Below, in pieces: positions 1-12,177 of a DNA stretch of 64,000 nt. A model generated the notes under the pieces. It had not been told where the DNA came from, searched no databases, and saw only the letters and a program-made list of their open reading frames with translations. The position numbers and the translations under genes are program-made. Source of the stretch: Miscanthus floridulus (taxonomy: Eukaryota; Streptophyta; Magnoliopsida; Poales; Poaceae); contig NC_089595.1 of the NCBI RefSeq assembly GCF_019320115.1, positions 110,066,158 to 110,130,157 on the forward strand. The letters are read 5' to 3'. How positions within the stretch are numbered: the first letter of the stretch is position 1; every line of letters begins with the position of its first letter.

Positions 1-297
1 GAAAGGGGGATCCGAAGGGGAGATCAGAACACAAGAGCATGACATGAGCATGTGGCTGAGGGGCAAGCGAGCTCTCCATACCTATTCACTCCTTCTACTA
101 GAGACTTGAGATCCTCTCCTTCTCTCACCTGTTTGTAACCCCTACTTCAAACCAAGAGCTGGTAACACGAGCAGTAGTGAACTGGACGTAGGGATGTTCC
201 ACCCGAACTAGTATAAACCCTTGTGTCCTCTGAGCACAACATCCGAGCCAGACGCGCAAATACAAATTTACTCATCGGTGGTCCAAAAACACCAACA
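1..297. mobile_element. 3' part of an LTR (left end outside window)
   Basis: The stretch ends in CACCAACA at about 297, a typical CA-terminated LTR end, and the next base falls inside a gypsy RNase H coding frame (Tyr-Ala-Ser then Leu-Lys-Lys-His-Glu). The junction therefore looks like an insertion of an LTR retroelement into the gypsy pol gene. A 5-bp target duplication would read CTTAT on the right side; the left copy lies outside the window. Only one end is visible, so the family and whether it is a solo LTR cannot be decided. Confidence 0.5.
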
Positions 298-2090
298 CTT
301 ATGCCTCAGGTTAGCTGAAGAAGCATGAAGTCAATTACCCAACCCATGACTTGGAATTAGCAACGGTTGTCCATGCATTAAAGATTTGGAAATAGTATTT
401 GCTTGGCAATGTGTGTCATATTTACACAGATTATAAGAGTCTTAAGTATATCTTCACTCAACCCGAATTGAATATGAGACAGAGAAGATGGCTAGAATTG
501 ATCCAAGATTACAATTTAGAAGTACATTATAATCCTGGCAAAATGAATGTTGTTGCAGATGCTTTGAGTAGAAAGTCTCATTGCAATTCTCTGTTAGAAG
601 ATGGCTTCAATTTGTTCTATCCTGTTGTGCTGCACAATATTATGATCAGTTGTTCTCTTGAGAGCAAGATCATCGAGCTTTAGAAGACCGATCCAGGTGT
701 GTTCCACATCAAAAGAAAGATGAAAAAGCAAGAGACTAAGCATTTTAGGATAGATGAGAATGGTGTTCTATGGTTTAAAGATAAACTGGTAGTGCCGAAG
801 GATAAGAAACTTAGAAACCAGATCTTAGGTGAGGCTCACTCTTCTAAACTATCCATTCATCTGGGTAGTAGTAAAATGTATCAGCACTTGAAGACCTATT
901 TTTGGTGGACCAAAATGAAGAAGGAAATTACAGCTTATGTTGCTAAATGTGATAATTGTTGCCGAGTCAAGGCTGTTCATTTGAAACATGCTGGACTGCT
1001 TCAACCACTATCTATTCTAGGTTGGAAGTGGGAAGAAGTTAGCATGGATTTTATTATTGGACTTCCACCTACTCATAATAATTTTGATTCCATATGGGTG
1101 ATTGTGGAACGCCTAACCAAGTCTGCACATTTCATTCTAGTCAGAACCAACTACCGACTGCATGAGTATGCTGAGTTGTATTTCTCCTATATAGTACGTC
1201 TACATGGTGTGTCAAGAACCATCATGTCTAACAGAGGGCCTTAGTTCACTGCTCATTTTTTGGAACATTTGCACAAGATGTTAGGCACCAACTTAGTCAG
1301 AAATTCTTCCTATCACCCTCAGAACTCTAGGCAAACTGAATGTGTAAATCAAATATTGGAAGACATGTTGAGAGCTTGTGTCATCTCTTCAAAGGGTTCA
1401 TGGTAAAAGTGGCTACCTTTAGCTAAGTTTTCCTACAACAATAGTTATCAAGAGAGTATTAAGATGGCTCCTTTTGAAGCTTTGTATGGCCGTAAATGTA
1501 GAACTCCTTTGAATTGGGTTGAACCCGGAGAAAGAAGATACTATGGTATTGATTTTGTCAAAGAGGCTGAAGAGCAGGTGCATATCATTCAACAACATAT
1601 AGAAGCCGCTCAATCAAGGCAGAAGAGTTATGATGACAAGAGAAGAAGACCCATTAAATTTGAAGTAGGTGATTATGTATACCTAAAAGTGTCACCAATG
1701 AAAAAGGTACAAGGGTTTGGTGTGAAAAGAAAGCTTGCACCTAGATATGTAGGTCCATATCTAGTCATTGAGAAAAGCAGAAGAGTAGCCTACAAGATCT
1801 AGTTACCTCTAGAAATGAGGGCTATCTTCAACGTTTTTCATGTATCCCAATTATAGAAATGCTTACATGTTCCAAAAGAAAGAGTGGAGGTTAGAGATAT
1901 TAAGTTAAAATCAGATCTAGCCTATGAAGAGAAGCTGGTGCAAATTATAGATAGCAAGGATAGAGTAACTCAAAACCATGTGATCAAGTTTCTCAAAGTG
2001 ATGTGGAATAATCATAGAGAGCAAGATGCTACATTTGAACGGGAAGATTATTTACGTGAGGTTTATCTCGCCTTTTATGAAAAATGGTAG
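298..2090 (+). pseudogene. Decayed Ty3/gypsy chromovirus pol: RNase H, integrase, chromodomain
   Basis: The three frames together encode the C-terminal half of a gypsy polyprotein. From 308 comes the RNase H region (motif [10 protein letters not shown], ending in [10 protein letters not shown] near 579). From about 699 to 1800 comes integrase: the zinc-binding His-His-Cys-Cys pattern (AHSS, IHLG, KCDNC), the core with the first acidic residue in SMDFI, an Asn where the second catalytic Asp is expected (MSNRGP), and the final Glu in QTECVNQ. The GPY/F-like tail reads RYVGPYLV. At 1884-2090 a degenerate chromodomain follows (VIKFLKVMWNNH, ATFERED). Stop codons interrupt the frame near 680, after NRGP, near 1405 and after AYKI, so it cannot make a working protein. 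The chromodomain places it in the chromovirus clade, most like Tekay/Del types. The N-terminal half is absent, probably displaced by the LTR insertion at 297. Confidence 0.9.
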
Positions 2091-2130
2091 GTCTTTCGAA
2101 TCTCAGGACGAGATTTCTATAAGGGGGAGG

Positions 2131-5100
2131 GCCTATAAGTCTATAACACCCTAGGTGTTAGGCTTGCACTTTTGCACTTGTAGTGTATGAGCATAAGCAT
2201 CATTCATTCATTCATATATGAGCATAAACATTGAAACATTCATATGAAACATATGAAACATACCTTTGTTATTCTATGTTGCAACGTGTGTATGCTTTAT
2301 GGTCATGCTTGTTAATGCAAGTGGTTGATGTTGATCACTAAAACACCTTATACACACTTAGGATGGTACATGGAACAAGTTTGGTATTTATGACATGGAC
2401 CAAAACAGCACTCAAGTCATAGTTATTCTAGAAATTCCAATTTTCATGATCCTACTTTGACCAAAGCTGAACTATAGCATAGATTGTTTTCATGGTAGTA
2501 CACCCATAATAAAAGTTGTAGCTTATCTTATGCAGAACAAACTTTATTTAAGGGTCATAAGCTAATTCAGTGCCTAACATGGTCAAATAGGGCTCACAAG
2601 AATCAACAAAATGTTGTTTCTAGACTAAGAAAATTGGCTATCCAAAATGCTGATTTCAGTTTCAAGTGCACCACTTTGAAGCTTTGTAACTTCCTAACCA
2701 TGATGAACTAGATGATACTCCCTAAAGCAAAGTTATAGATCTCACATAGCTCTACAACTTTAACTAATACCATTTTCACTGATTCACCATGGCTTCAAAA
2801 ACCTAGGGGCTCAAAGATCATGGGTTGAGTCAACTGAATTGGCACTTAGCCAATTTTGACGCCTGTGTGTAGGCCATGGCCGCCACCAGGTGGTCGTACG
2901 CTAGCGCTGGGCCCATTGGTCATGCTAAAGGGAGTGAAGAGGGAGGCGACGACGCTACTCCCTCCATTTCTTGCTCTCTCGCCCTTGCTCTGCCTCTCTC
3001 TTGCCCGCCAAGCAAAGCCGAGCGCCGATCCATCACCGTCGAGCTCTGCTGAGCTCGCGCACCACCGTCGCTGTGCCATTGCTCAATTCCTAGCACCCAC
3101 AGCTCCGTCGTGCCTTGCTCCACCTCACCGACCCGCTAACACCGCCTTTCGAGCCAAGGTGAGGTCTCTCGGGCCGTGATGTCATCGCGAACGCCATTGG
3201 CGCCATCAAGCTCGAGCTCACCATGGTTGTGCTCACCGGAGCCCTCACATCATCTCTCTTCTCATGTTAGGGTTAGGTTAGAGCTGGGTCTAGCTCGAGG
3301 CAAGAGCCTACGGCCGATGATGGCCTCGTCGATGTCGGAACATGCGACCACTACCGCAAGCTGAGAGCGCCGCCGCATGCACGCCACCATGGCAATGCAT
3401 GTCTGGTCCTCTTCCTCGCTCACTTCTAGATGTTAGGTCATAGCCACGTGATGGTGAAGCTCACGAGGAAGACGGATGCATGATATCATCGCCTATCTCA
3501 CCGGCATGCCACCACACTATCGTTGTGCTTGCGCCGCCGTGCCGCCATGCATGTGGCCATGCCTCACCGGCGCTACCACGAACCCCAATCCGAACCCTAG
3601 AGCTCCTCTAGGTCACCATTGAGCCGTAGTCGTGCTCAACCGAGCTTGTCATGGCCAAAGACGACCGGAGCACCACCGCGTAGATCCATCAAGCCACCAT
3701 GGCCACCATCGAGATTGCTCTGGTGAGCCCCTTGGCCGTCCGACCCCTCTAGTCGAGGCGCGTGGTAATGGAGAGCACGTCAGTGCCGACTACGCCGCTG
3801 AAAACCTCATTGTCGGCGAGTTCGCCACCGGTCAAGTTAGCGCTCTGCTGTACCTCACTAACGGGTGGGACCCATTGACCCACGGGGCCCAGCTGTCAAT
3901 GCCTAAGTGTGTAGTAGACCGGGTGTACATAGCATTTAGGGTTTAGTTTGTTTTTGTTTATTTTTCACAGATTTGAATACTAACTTGCAAAAATTATATC
4001 TAGAGCTAGGAGTATCCAAATGGGGTGAACCAAATTTTGTTAGATTCATAATGAAGATTAATATTTGATAAAAATATGAAATCTACTTCTTAGAGTATTT
4101 TTTATGAGAGAATTAAATTGAGCAAGATAAGGGCTTTTAAAGTAGTTTATATCTTGTAAAATACATAACTTGAGCTAGGAAAGTGATAAAATTGTGATTC
4201 CAATTTTGCTGATCTTGTGTTGATATTCTCTAGCTAGGAAAAATACTAAATCTATAGTAAGCATAATTGAAATATGGTCTTCCTATTTAATCTTAATTAA
4301 TTGCTAATTTCTAGTGAAATTAAATAGGGTAAATATACATAACTTATGATCATGCAAATTTTTACACAGTGTTATGGTGCTAGGATGAAAGTTAGAAAAA
4401 TATGAAATCTATTGTTTGACACTTTGCACTAGGCTAAACTATTTTTGCTAAAATAAGCCTATGCAACTTGCCATTTTGTAGAGATGGCTATACTTATCCA
4501 AATGGCATGAAATTTGTATCATAGACTTTTGGGGTCATATGTAGGCTACTGTAATTTCTCAGAATTTACTATGCATTTTATATATATGCTCCTTATTTCA
4601 CCTTAGTGTCCAAATAAATTAATAAAGGCATTTAAATAATTTATTTGATCTTGACCATTATGTTTTTTAAATTGTATATGATGTCTATGAACTGTTGGTG
4701 CCATTGGTTGTGCCCAAATTTGATTGCTTGTATGCAGTGAAATATTAATTGCTCTATAATTCAATTATAGTGACTGTTTTGGACAGTTTCTGTTGTTAAG
4801 TAAGTTGCATGGGTAAAATGATGTTTGCTGTGAATCTTGTCAATAACAAAGTTGTGGATAACTTACTTATCTTACTTGTGTAAAATTTTCATGGCACTAG
4901 GCTAAATGGTTTGAGAGTTATAGCTGTTGGAAGTTGGTCTTAAGAAATGCTTATTCTCTGAAATTTCTAGACAGATCTGGAAAATTGCTTTGTTTGACCT
5001 TGATAGCCATTGAATCATCTTGAGATGACTATAATAAAGTTATAGGAAGTTTTATAAGCTTTTCAGAAAGTCCAAGATCATAGTATTTGGTTGAGTAGAA

Positions 5101-8100
5101 CTCTAGATATGGCTAAAATAAGTAGCTATTGTTTACAGTCGAGGAAATGACTAAGTGAAATTGTAATTGTTTGTCTTATGTGATGTTTGTGTAGATGCTT
5201 AGGCTAATTGAGATTAGTTGTTAGCTATAGGTTCTAAGACTCTCACTGATAATGAACAACTTTACCTTAGGTTACTAGAATTTGGTGAGTGTATATTTCT
5301 TGTACTATAGAAGAGATATGCACCTACTTAGTAAAGATCAACTAGAAGAAAGTTATACATCTACTTGGTCAATAAATATTAAACTTATCATACATCTTAC
5401 GGATAACCATGCGCATGCATATACACTTTATCATGTCATCTCATCTCTTATGCATTCATGATACTCATTTGTGCATATGCATGCAATAGGTCCCCTGGAA
5501 GGAGTGACGCTACTCGAGTTCGAACCCGAGCATCAGGAGGAGCAATAGGCATCCCAGGAGCAGGAGGTTCAGGCAGAAGGAGGAGTCAACGTGGAAGATC
5601 TTCCTGAGTGTCCTGACCATCAACCTTCCTTATTTCTGAAAGATAAGCTCCGGAGCATTCTAAGCCTCCTATATTTTCTAAATATCAACTGGAGTCCTTT
5701 TATGTTGATGCATTAAGTACTAGGGGTTGATTGGAACCATTTGCTGCATATACTTTTCTTGTCCAGGTAAATATATCTTGAATCCTTTGTAGGTCCAGGA
5801 TCGAATATATGCTTAGCCATGCTTAGTCCGGTAGAAGTCGGGTGATTTCCTATCACCTGCAAGATATAGGTAGATATCTGATCATGGTTGGCTACAATTG
5901 ATATCGTAGAAATAACCATGTGTTGATGAATAAAAGGAGTCCGGGCAGGATTGTGATAGAGAAGCAACAAGGCATGAAGGTCTTGGTGCCTATTTATCCC
6001 CATCTGTGTCGGTTAAGGACCGATTCGTTGTACGTCCTCATGTCATGTTGAATGCATGCCTTGCACTTAGTTGGCCAGATAAGTCGTTTCGACCGTGAAG
6101 CCGAGTAGCTCAACTCAGGCCAGAACCTGGTAAGTGAAAGTGCGCACACTGGAGGAAGTAAGGATATGTGGGGAGCTAGTGGCATGAGTCCAAGGGTAGA
6201 CCGGGCCTAAACTTCTTGGTAGACTGGTAGTATCCCTAAGGGTACAGCGCTGATCGGACCCGCGACTGTACCTGAATTATACCAAAGGTGACCCGACATG
6301 ACCCTAATGGGGAAGTATGGGTTTGTGTTAGGAATAACTTCTCAGCTGGTTGGAATCGATTTGAGTCGTCGTCTCTTCCGGATAGTGAGAACTTGACTGA
6401 GCAGCGGCAACATAGCATTAATTGATGGAACTTGATGGTTATGATGATGCTCTAATTAATACACCGGATATGGTTACTAATGCTTGTTAGCTTAATCACA
6501 TGATTGCTCTAGTATATGTGCTAATCTAGAGATGCTTAATTAAATAGGTATTCAATTTGATGCTAAAAATATTAAATCTCCAAGTTATGTTACTTAAGCT
6601 TTTATGCAAAATGTTATCAAGCTAACTCCACCGATAAAGCCTTGCATACTCCTTTGTGTCATATTATTTTTGGTTTACGACGGGTAAGTCTAGCTGAGTA
6701 CATTCTCATACTGAGGGTTTATTCTCTCTTGTTGTAGATGATATGATGTATCATGGGTACTGTAAGAACTGCCTTCATCCTACCATGGATGAGGACTAAA
6801 CCATGGGGCATGGTACTCCTAAGTTATCCTCTCTGTCATGCTTTTGCTGGAAATGATCGTGGTACTGGCATGTATTTGAACTAAGTGTGATGTTGATGTC
6901 AAACTACTTTGCTTCCGCTATTTGAACTTGGTTTATAATAACTATGTGAACTCCGATGTATATGAGATACTTGTGAACCATTTGTGAACTGTGATGTAAC
7001 ATGTGACTTGTTATGTTGAATCATGTACGATCTTGGTTTGTATGTTGGTTGGTTTGAGATCCTTCGTGATTTCATCGGACTACCGTATTTATATGGGCTC
7101 AAGTATGATGGTTGATCGCTTTGGTGATTGCTATTATACTTGTGCTCTTATAAATTGTACGGATCTGTTACAGTTCTGTTGTAGACCTGTTGTGAGTTGA
7201 GACCTTCTAGTACTGGCCACATACTCCGGTAAGCATGATACCTCGAATATTGCATTATGTGAAAAGACAACTGTGTATTGGGCGTGGGAGATGGTGAGAG
7301 TAGCGTGTACCCATCCTGTAAATCCACCAGGAGTGGCGCAGGGAGGAGGAGTACTGTGCTCTCAGGTAGCGTAGACCGGTTCACATTTTGGAGGATCCGA
7401 GTGAGGGTTGATATATGTAGGTTCAGGTCCAGGCCTAGACCTGCATATGTCGTGCGGTAATGAAACCCCAGCTGGGTCAAATCGATTCGAATTAAGGTGC
7501 TTCTCGGAGGAGACTCAATTCTCTGCTCTACATTGTAGTTAATAAATGAAACGATGGTAATTACGATCATAAATTGAGATGATTAAAGAAGTGATTGATC
7601 TAGATCAGGTGCAAATGAGAGACTTATAATTATCTAACTTGAGCTAAAAGATTGAAAGTAAGGATCAACATTAGTAAGTTTTTCTACAAAAGTTAATCTT
7701 GATTCTTGCTACAGACTACCTTGATTACCCATAAGCTAGCATATCCTTGAAGTCTTTACTTTTCGTCGATTAAGCCTTGTTGAGTACCTTTATACTCAGA
7801 GCTTGTTAAACTCATGTTGCAGGAGGAGGGCTAGCAGTAGAAGAGTTTGTTGTGCACCCTTGGGCAGGGTGAACCTCCTTTGTGTGTTGGATAGTGGTAC
7901 CTGCCATGCTACCCTGCTGTTAAAGTTGGCTAAAACTTATGAATTGCATTAATTTAATAAATAGTTTGTAAACCTATGGTATAAGTCTTCCGTTGTTTAC
8001 TCTGATGTAACATTTATACAAATTGTTGTAATACTGCAATGTCTTCTGTAATGTATCCTGCTCGAAAAAGTGAATGTGAATGATTCGGGGGTTTTCGAGG

Positions 8101-8170
8101 ACACCCGACAAATCATCGGAGTTGTCTGGCTCCCATATACAGCCGTCAGATACAAAGACAATAACAAATA
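2131..8170 (+). mobile_element. LTR-like non-coding DNA of the chromovirus (possibly two nested LTRs)
   Basis: A purine tract (AAGGGGGAGGG, about 2119-2129) follows the chromodomain, and then TATAACACCC, close to the TGTAACACCC start of Tekay-like LTRs. About 6 kb without intact ORFs follows. It includes a GC-rich island at 2830-3960 with several short overlapping ORFs and no recognisable product, an AT-rich block at 3960-5450, and promoter- or terminator-like modules. The passages at 6190-6880 and 7200-7850 look like diverged versions of one LTR segment (both run to a GAGTAC...CTCA box followed by TTGCAG or TTGTAG), so two related LTRs may be nested here. The right edge is not sharp; I placed it after the palindrome-like stretch near 8080-8120. 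Confidence 0.45.
7933..7973 (+). repeat. 41-bp direct repeat, copy 1
   Basis: AT-rich sequence beginning AAACTTATGAATTG and ending AGTTTGTAAAC. It recurs at 9521-9561 with the same length and only two base differences. It lies in the LTR-like region. Confidence 0.8.
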
Positions 8171-9520
8171 CATATAGGTGATGTAATTTAGGCGGTTCTG
8201 CCACACTTGGGTGGAGCCAGGCATCGAACATGCATGCATTTCCTGCTGTCCTTGCGCGCATCTCGGCAATTGGCATGCATGCTCGATGCCCCAGACCCGG
8301 TTTATAAGGTTTTCATGTGAAATTAGATCAGCGCAAATTATATCGGCCCACCCAACAGCTAGTAGCTAGTCTAGCTGTGCTAGTACTTGCTTGCCACGCG
8401 AGCATGCATGCAGGCGACGACGACCTAGCTAGGCCACGTTAAACAATTGAGCAACTTGGTCGATCGATCGGCCGGGTGTCTCATTGTGACGCCACTGGCC
8501 AGGCCGGGAGGCCCCACCATGATCATGAGGGAGCGAAACGGGCAGGATAATGCTCTGGACCTCGTCACTTGATTCCTAGTTGCCCCTATTTTATGGGCAG
8601 TGGTACGTATAACGACGTACCTATGCCTGGATCTCTTTCTCATCCAAAACACATGTGGTTAAAAAGAAGAGTCTAGTACTAGTACCATAGTATATACAGT
8701 AGGTCAGTTCACCCACACCCAAAAAAAAAAAGACAATCATGCTCATATAGTGGGTCTCAAGAACGAATTGTCTGCTCCAAGATCCAAGTGCATGCATGCA
8801 CATGATGTTCTGCTCTCACCTTATCTCCAAATAATAATAAAAAAAAGAAACACGACACATTGGCATAAGTCGTATGTGGTAGGCTGGTAGCTGCTCCTGC
8901 AAACATGCGCCGCCGACCAGCAATATACATATGGTTTAGCTAGTACGAGCAGCACCTAGTAGCTCCTTTCCTTTTTGGAGGAGAAAGTGACAAGGGGAGT
9001 AGATCAGCAGGGACTGTATGGATCACAAGAGACGAAGCAGAAAGCCAGCGTTCGTCCAAGCAGAACCAGCAGACACGCTTCGGTTGTGGTGGTGGTGGCT
9101 AAACAATGGCCCTGCCCCTGCGCTAGCTTTCCGCTGCCAGCCAGCTCTGCGCGAGCGGCCTTTGCCCCTCGCTTGTCCCGCAAGGCTCCAAGCCCGGAAA
9201 GGCGTCGTCTCCATCGTCGGCGTCGGCGTCGTCGCGACGCCTCCGCGACCGGGAGCATGCCAACGCAGCGACATGACGGCTGCCTCCACTACGACTCCGC
9301 GAACTGGGACTAGAATAGAATATACTAGGACCCGGCCACTATAGCTCGTCCGGTCCGGATAATAGTTGACCTGCTCCCCATCCACCTCTCGTTAATCGTG
9401 CGCTGCCGCTGCTGCTCCTTTTCTCAACTGAAGGAGGTCAATGGTGTTGTTAAATGGTTGGACAGTTCACTCATGCAAGCGTCAATGGCAGAAAAGACTA
9501 TTGTATGGTTCACGCCTGCC
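8171..9520. other. Intergenic, no recognised gene
   Basis: No convincing gene. A GC-rich patch at 8975-9310 carries overlapping short ORFs on both strands with simple, Arg- and Ser-rich translations. I see no known domain, so I treat these as chance ORFs. Confidence 0.5.
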
Positions 9521-9561
9521 AAACTTATGAATTGTATTAACTTAATAAATAGTTTGTAAAC
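9521..9561 (+). repeat. 41-bp direct repeat, copy 2
   Basis: Second copy of the 41-bp sequence at 7933-7973, differing at two positions. Here it stands outside the LTR-like DNA, directly left of a MITE remnant, so it is probably a small displaced fragment of the same LTR. Confidence 0.8.
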
Positions 9562-9573
9562 TCTATCTATCTA

Positions 9574-9612
9574 GTAGCCAAATTCTCAAATTTCACGAAC
9601 TAAACACGCACA
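9574..9612 (+). mobile_element. Right-end fragment of a Tourist-like MITE
   Basis: CAAATTTCACGAACTAAACACG matches the right terminus of the MITEs at 14354-14592 and 52274-52534 (GAACTAAAC followed by a GC-rich end). Only this terminal fragment remains. Confidence 0.55.
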
Positions 9613-10229
9613 GAGTTTTAAATTCTCCCATCATTTTGCGTTGTTAGTCTTGGACCGTAGTCAGAGGCTACTAGCTATGCTATGAGGGGATGCATTTCTT
9701 TCTTTATTACTACACAACCACTACTAGATTCTTAAAGAGGAGGTGAAAAACACCAGATGTACAAATGATCTCATATTCCCTTTCTTTTTTTGAATGGCGT
9801 GCAATTCTCACGGCTTTTAAAGTTATCTCTATCATTAAAAAATAGAAGAATAAACCACCCATATCTCTTTTCTATGCAATATAAAACACAAATACAAACA
9901 CCCATATACATGTATGCATACTCACTCCTATACATGTACACATACACACCTTGTCGTCTCGGATTGGGCAGATATAGCCTTATTATAGTTATATAGGGAT
10001 GCAAGACGGATGATCCGTGAACTTCAAATAGGCTTAGTTTTTGCGGGTACTACCCTCAAATACCCGTAAATATTAAGTCTATTTGCGGGTTTAGATTTAA
10101 CCCGCCTTGTAACCCTAGATAGATAGAGTTTTGCTGAGTTAGAGAGAAACTGTGAGTGAACAGATGGCGATTAAATATACTCAAGGTGGCCATGTTTAAC
10201 CAAATTCGTAGCTGCCAATGTAGTTGTCA
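9613..10229. other. Intergenic, AT-rich, no recognised gene
   Basis: Contains a run of ATACA/TACAC microsatellite-like sequence around 9890-9950 and a small imperfect repeat of GCGGGT-type sequence near 10045-10100. No gene or element ends recognised. Confidence 0.5.
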
Positions 10230-10369
10230 AAATTTTGTCATGCTACAATTTGGGTTGGTTAGAAGGTGCCACAAACTAGACACACGCGTAGGATGTCACA
10301 CATCAATAAAATATGGCCGTAACTCCCTCTACATACAACAAGCGGATTAGATCATCTTATGTAGTACTA

Positions 10370-10504
10370 GGCCTCAGTTTGGATTTTATTTTTTCCTTGC
10401 TAATAGGTTCGTAGGTGAAAAGGTGGCCTATTAGCTCCCCTTATTTGGATCCATCCTTACTAATTTTATATATTACTTCTAGCACCAAGGATCTACATAG
10501 GCCC
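10370..10504 (+). mobile_element. 135-bp hAT-type MITE with 8-bp target duplication
   Basis: Begins GGCCTCAGTTTGG and ends CATAGGCCC. It is flanked on both sides by the identical 8-mer TAGTACTA (10362-10369 and 10505-10512), as expected for hAT insertions. The diverged duplicate at 11125-11555 lacks it, which confirms insertion. No coding capacity. Confidence 0.75.
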
Positions 10505-10523
10505 TAGTACTATACTTATCTCC

Positions 10524-10834
10524 GGACCTATTTGGTAGAAGTTCACTTCTAGATTTTCTAGCTCTGCTCCTTGGTTTTCTAATGAAGTGATTCTACTTGA
10601 TAATGGCGAGGGGGAGGCTAGGGAGCAGGTGAGAATTGATTCTAGAGTGATTCTTATGGGTTTTCAATAGGGAGCAGTAGAGAGCAGGGTTTTTTTAGCT
10701 CTCACCTCCCAATGTAAGTGGAGAAGTGATTCTTGCCTGCTCCCCACCTAAATTTGTGCGAGATTTAGCCGTTTGGCTGGGGAGGAGTGATTCTCATGGA
10801 GAATGACTTCCAAAGAGCCTTGCCAAACAACCCC
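10524..10834 (+). mobile_element. 311-bp MITE, hAT-like
   Basis: Starts GGACCTATTTGGTAGAAG and ends GCCAAACAACCCC; the ends are imperfect inverted repeats of the TGTTTGG type. The interior is rich in GGAGCAG/CTGCTCC repeats typical of such elements. It is absent from the duplicated copy at 11125-11555, so it inserted into unit 1 close to the first MITE. A target duplication is not clear. Confidence 0.65.
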
Positions 10835-11124
10835 TTCATCTATCGTATCGCTTATGCACTCACCGACAAAGCCATGCCAAGTTAACTTCATTGTAATTAA
10901 TTAGCCAGTGTCTTCTTATATACCACTGTACTTTGCCCTTGCTTTATGATGGCTTTTATATTCCTATAGTTTGAAGCTTCTCCGTAGATGGATGTACACT
11001 GCTTATGGTTATAATCGAAACGAGCTTTGTAGATTGGTTTAGCTAATATGTGTGTGATGTGATTAGTCATCGTCATCTTGTTGGTCTACTCCTATAAATG
11101 TAGGTAAAGGAAAAAATATACATT

Positions 11125-11555
11125 TTTTCATGCCAAAATTTTGCTTGATTAGAAGGTGTGGCACAAATTAAGCACATTCATAGTGCACCACACACATCAA
11201 CAATATATGACTGTAACCCCCACCTACGTACAAAAAACGGATTAGATCTTCTTACTCTTAGTTACTAGAACTCTATGTATCTCCATCTCTATCACATCGC
11301 TTATGCACTCGCTCACAGAGGCACACTAAGTTAACTTCACTACAAATTAGTCACTATCTCCGTATATATAACACATTGGTGATCCTTACTTCATCATGGC
11401 TTTTATTATACATTTCGAAGGCTCAGTTTATTATAGATGGATCGACACTTATCGTCATCCTTGAAACCTGTCCATTGATTTAACTAAGGGATACGTGATG
11501 TGATTAGTCGTCGTCCTTGAGACTCACTTATTGTGGTCTAATCCTAGATATAGTC
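11125..11555 (+). repeat. Diverged direct duplication, unit 2 (empty site)
   Basis: Uninterrupted partner of 10230-11105 (landmarks listed there). It holds no MITE between TAGAACTC and TCTCTATCACATCGC, so it shows the pre-insertion state. Confidence 0.75.
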
Positions 11556-12022
11556 ACAGAAAAGGAGACACTTGTCAGCCAAATATTAGTTTGAGGATAT
11601 ATGCATGACAGCGACAAACAAAACATGCAAAATGGTTTCAAGTGCAACCATAACACTATAACAGCCAGTGATAAGCTTGAGGGCAACAACTCATAAATAA
11701 ATAAATCTTGCAAACTACGAAGTATTTTTTATTATCTAAACGCCATCAACTGTGTATGGATGACGCATATGCTTGATGTAGACAGTTTATAGATAAGTAT
11801 TGGAGTTTAAAGTTCCCTGTCCTCTATATATAAGAGTGTGTATATATTTCTATTGGACAGTTTCTCTTGCTCTATGAAACTAGTGCTTTCGCTATAGGTC
11901 GAGTGACAGATGCCACGCACTAGAATATTTTCATGACGTGCATACTTATGTGTGTGTTTCTACTTGGCAATGCATACTACTAACCACGTCACGTCATCTC
12001 ACAAAAGATCACGGAGAGAATA
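11556..12022. other. Intergenic, no recognised gene
   Basis: AT-rich DNA with short ORFs only. No element ends or domains seen. Confidence 0.5.
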
Positions 12023-12177
12023 GGTCTGGTTGGCACGGCTCCGGCTCCAGCTCCAGCTCTGGCTCCGTCTTCGACAACGACTTCTATGGAGAAGTCATAC
12101 CAAAACACTTTTCGAGGAAGAGCCGTTTTCTGGTGAACAGTAGCGAAGCCGGAGTCGTTTTGAGGTGAGGAGCCAAA
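12023..12177 (+). mobile_element. hAT-type MITE remnant (GGCTCCGGCTCC family)
   Basis: Begins GGTCTGGTTGGCACGGCTCCGGCTCC and ends near GAGGAGCCAAAG. The pattern of repeated GGCTCC/GGAGCC boxes is that of common grass hAT MITEs. The right terminus is degraded and no target duplication is visible. Confidence 0.5.

Larger units (their letters stand above)
10230..11105 (+). repeat. Diverged direct duplication, unit 1 (split by two MITEs)
   Basis: The sequence at 10230-10369 plus 10835-11105 is collinear with 11125-11555. Shared landmarks in order are GTTAGAAGGTG/GATTAGAAGGTG, CATCAATAAAATATGGCCGTAAC/CATCAACAATATATGACTGTAAC, GGATTAGATC, CGCTTATGCACTC, AAGTTAACTTCA, ATGGCTTTTAT and GTGATGTGATTAGTC. 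Unit 1 is interrupted by the two MITEs at 10370-10834; unit 2 preserves the empty site. No coding potential is apparent. Identity by eye is moderate, so the duplication is old. Confidence 0.75.

Noticed and set aside
7003..7570. ORFs of up to 140 codons in the LTR-like region
   Set aside because: Located inside non-coding LTR-like DNA, overlapping on both strands, without a recognisable domain.
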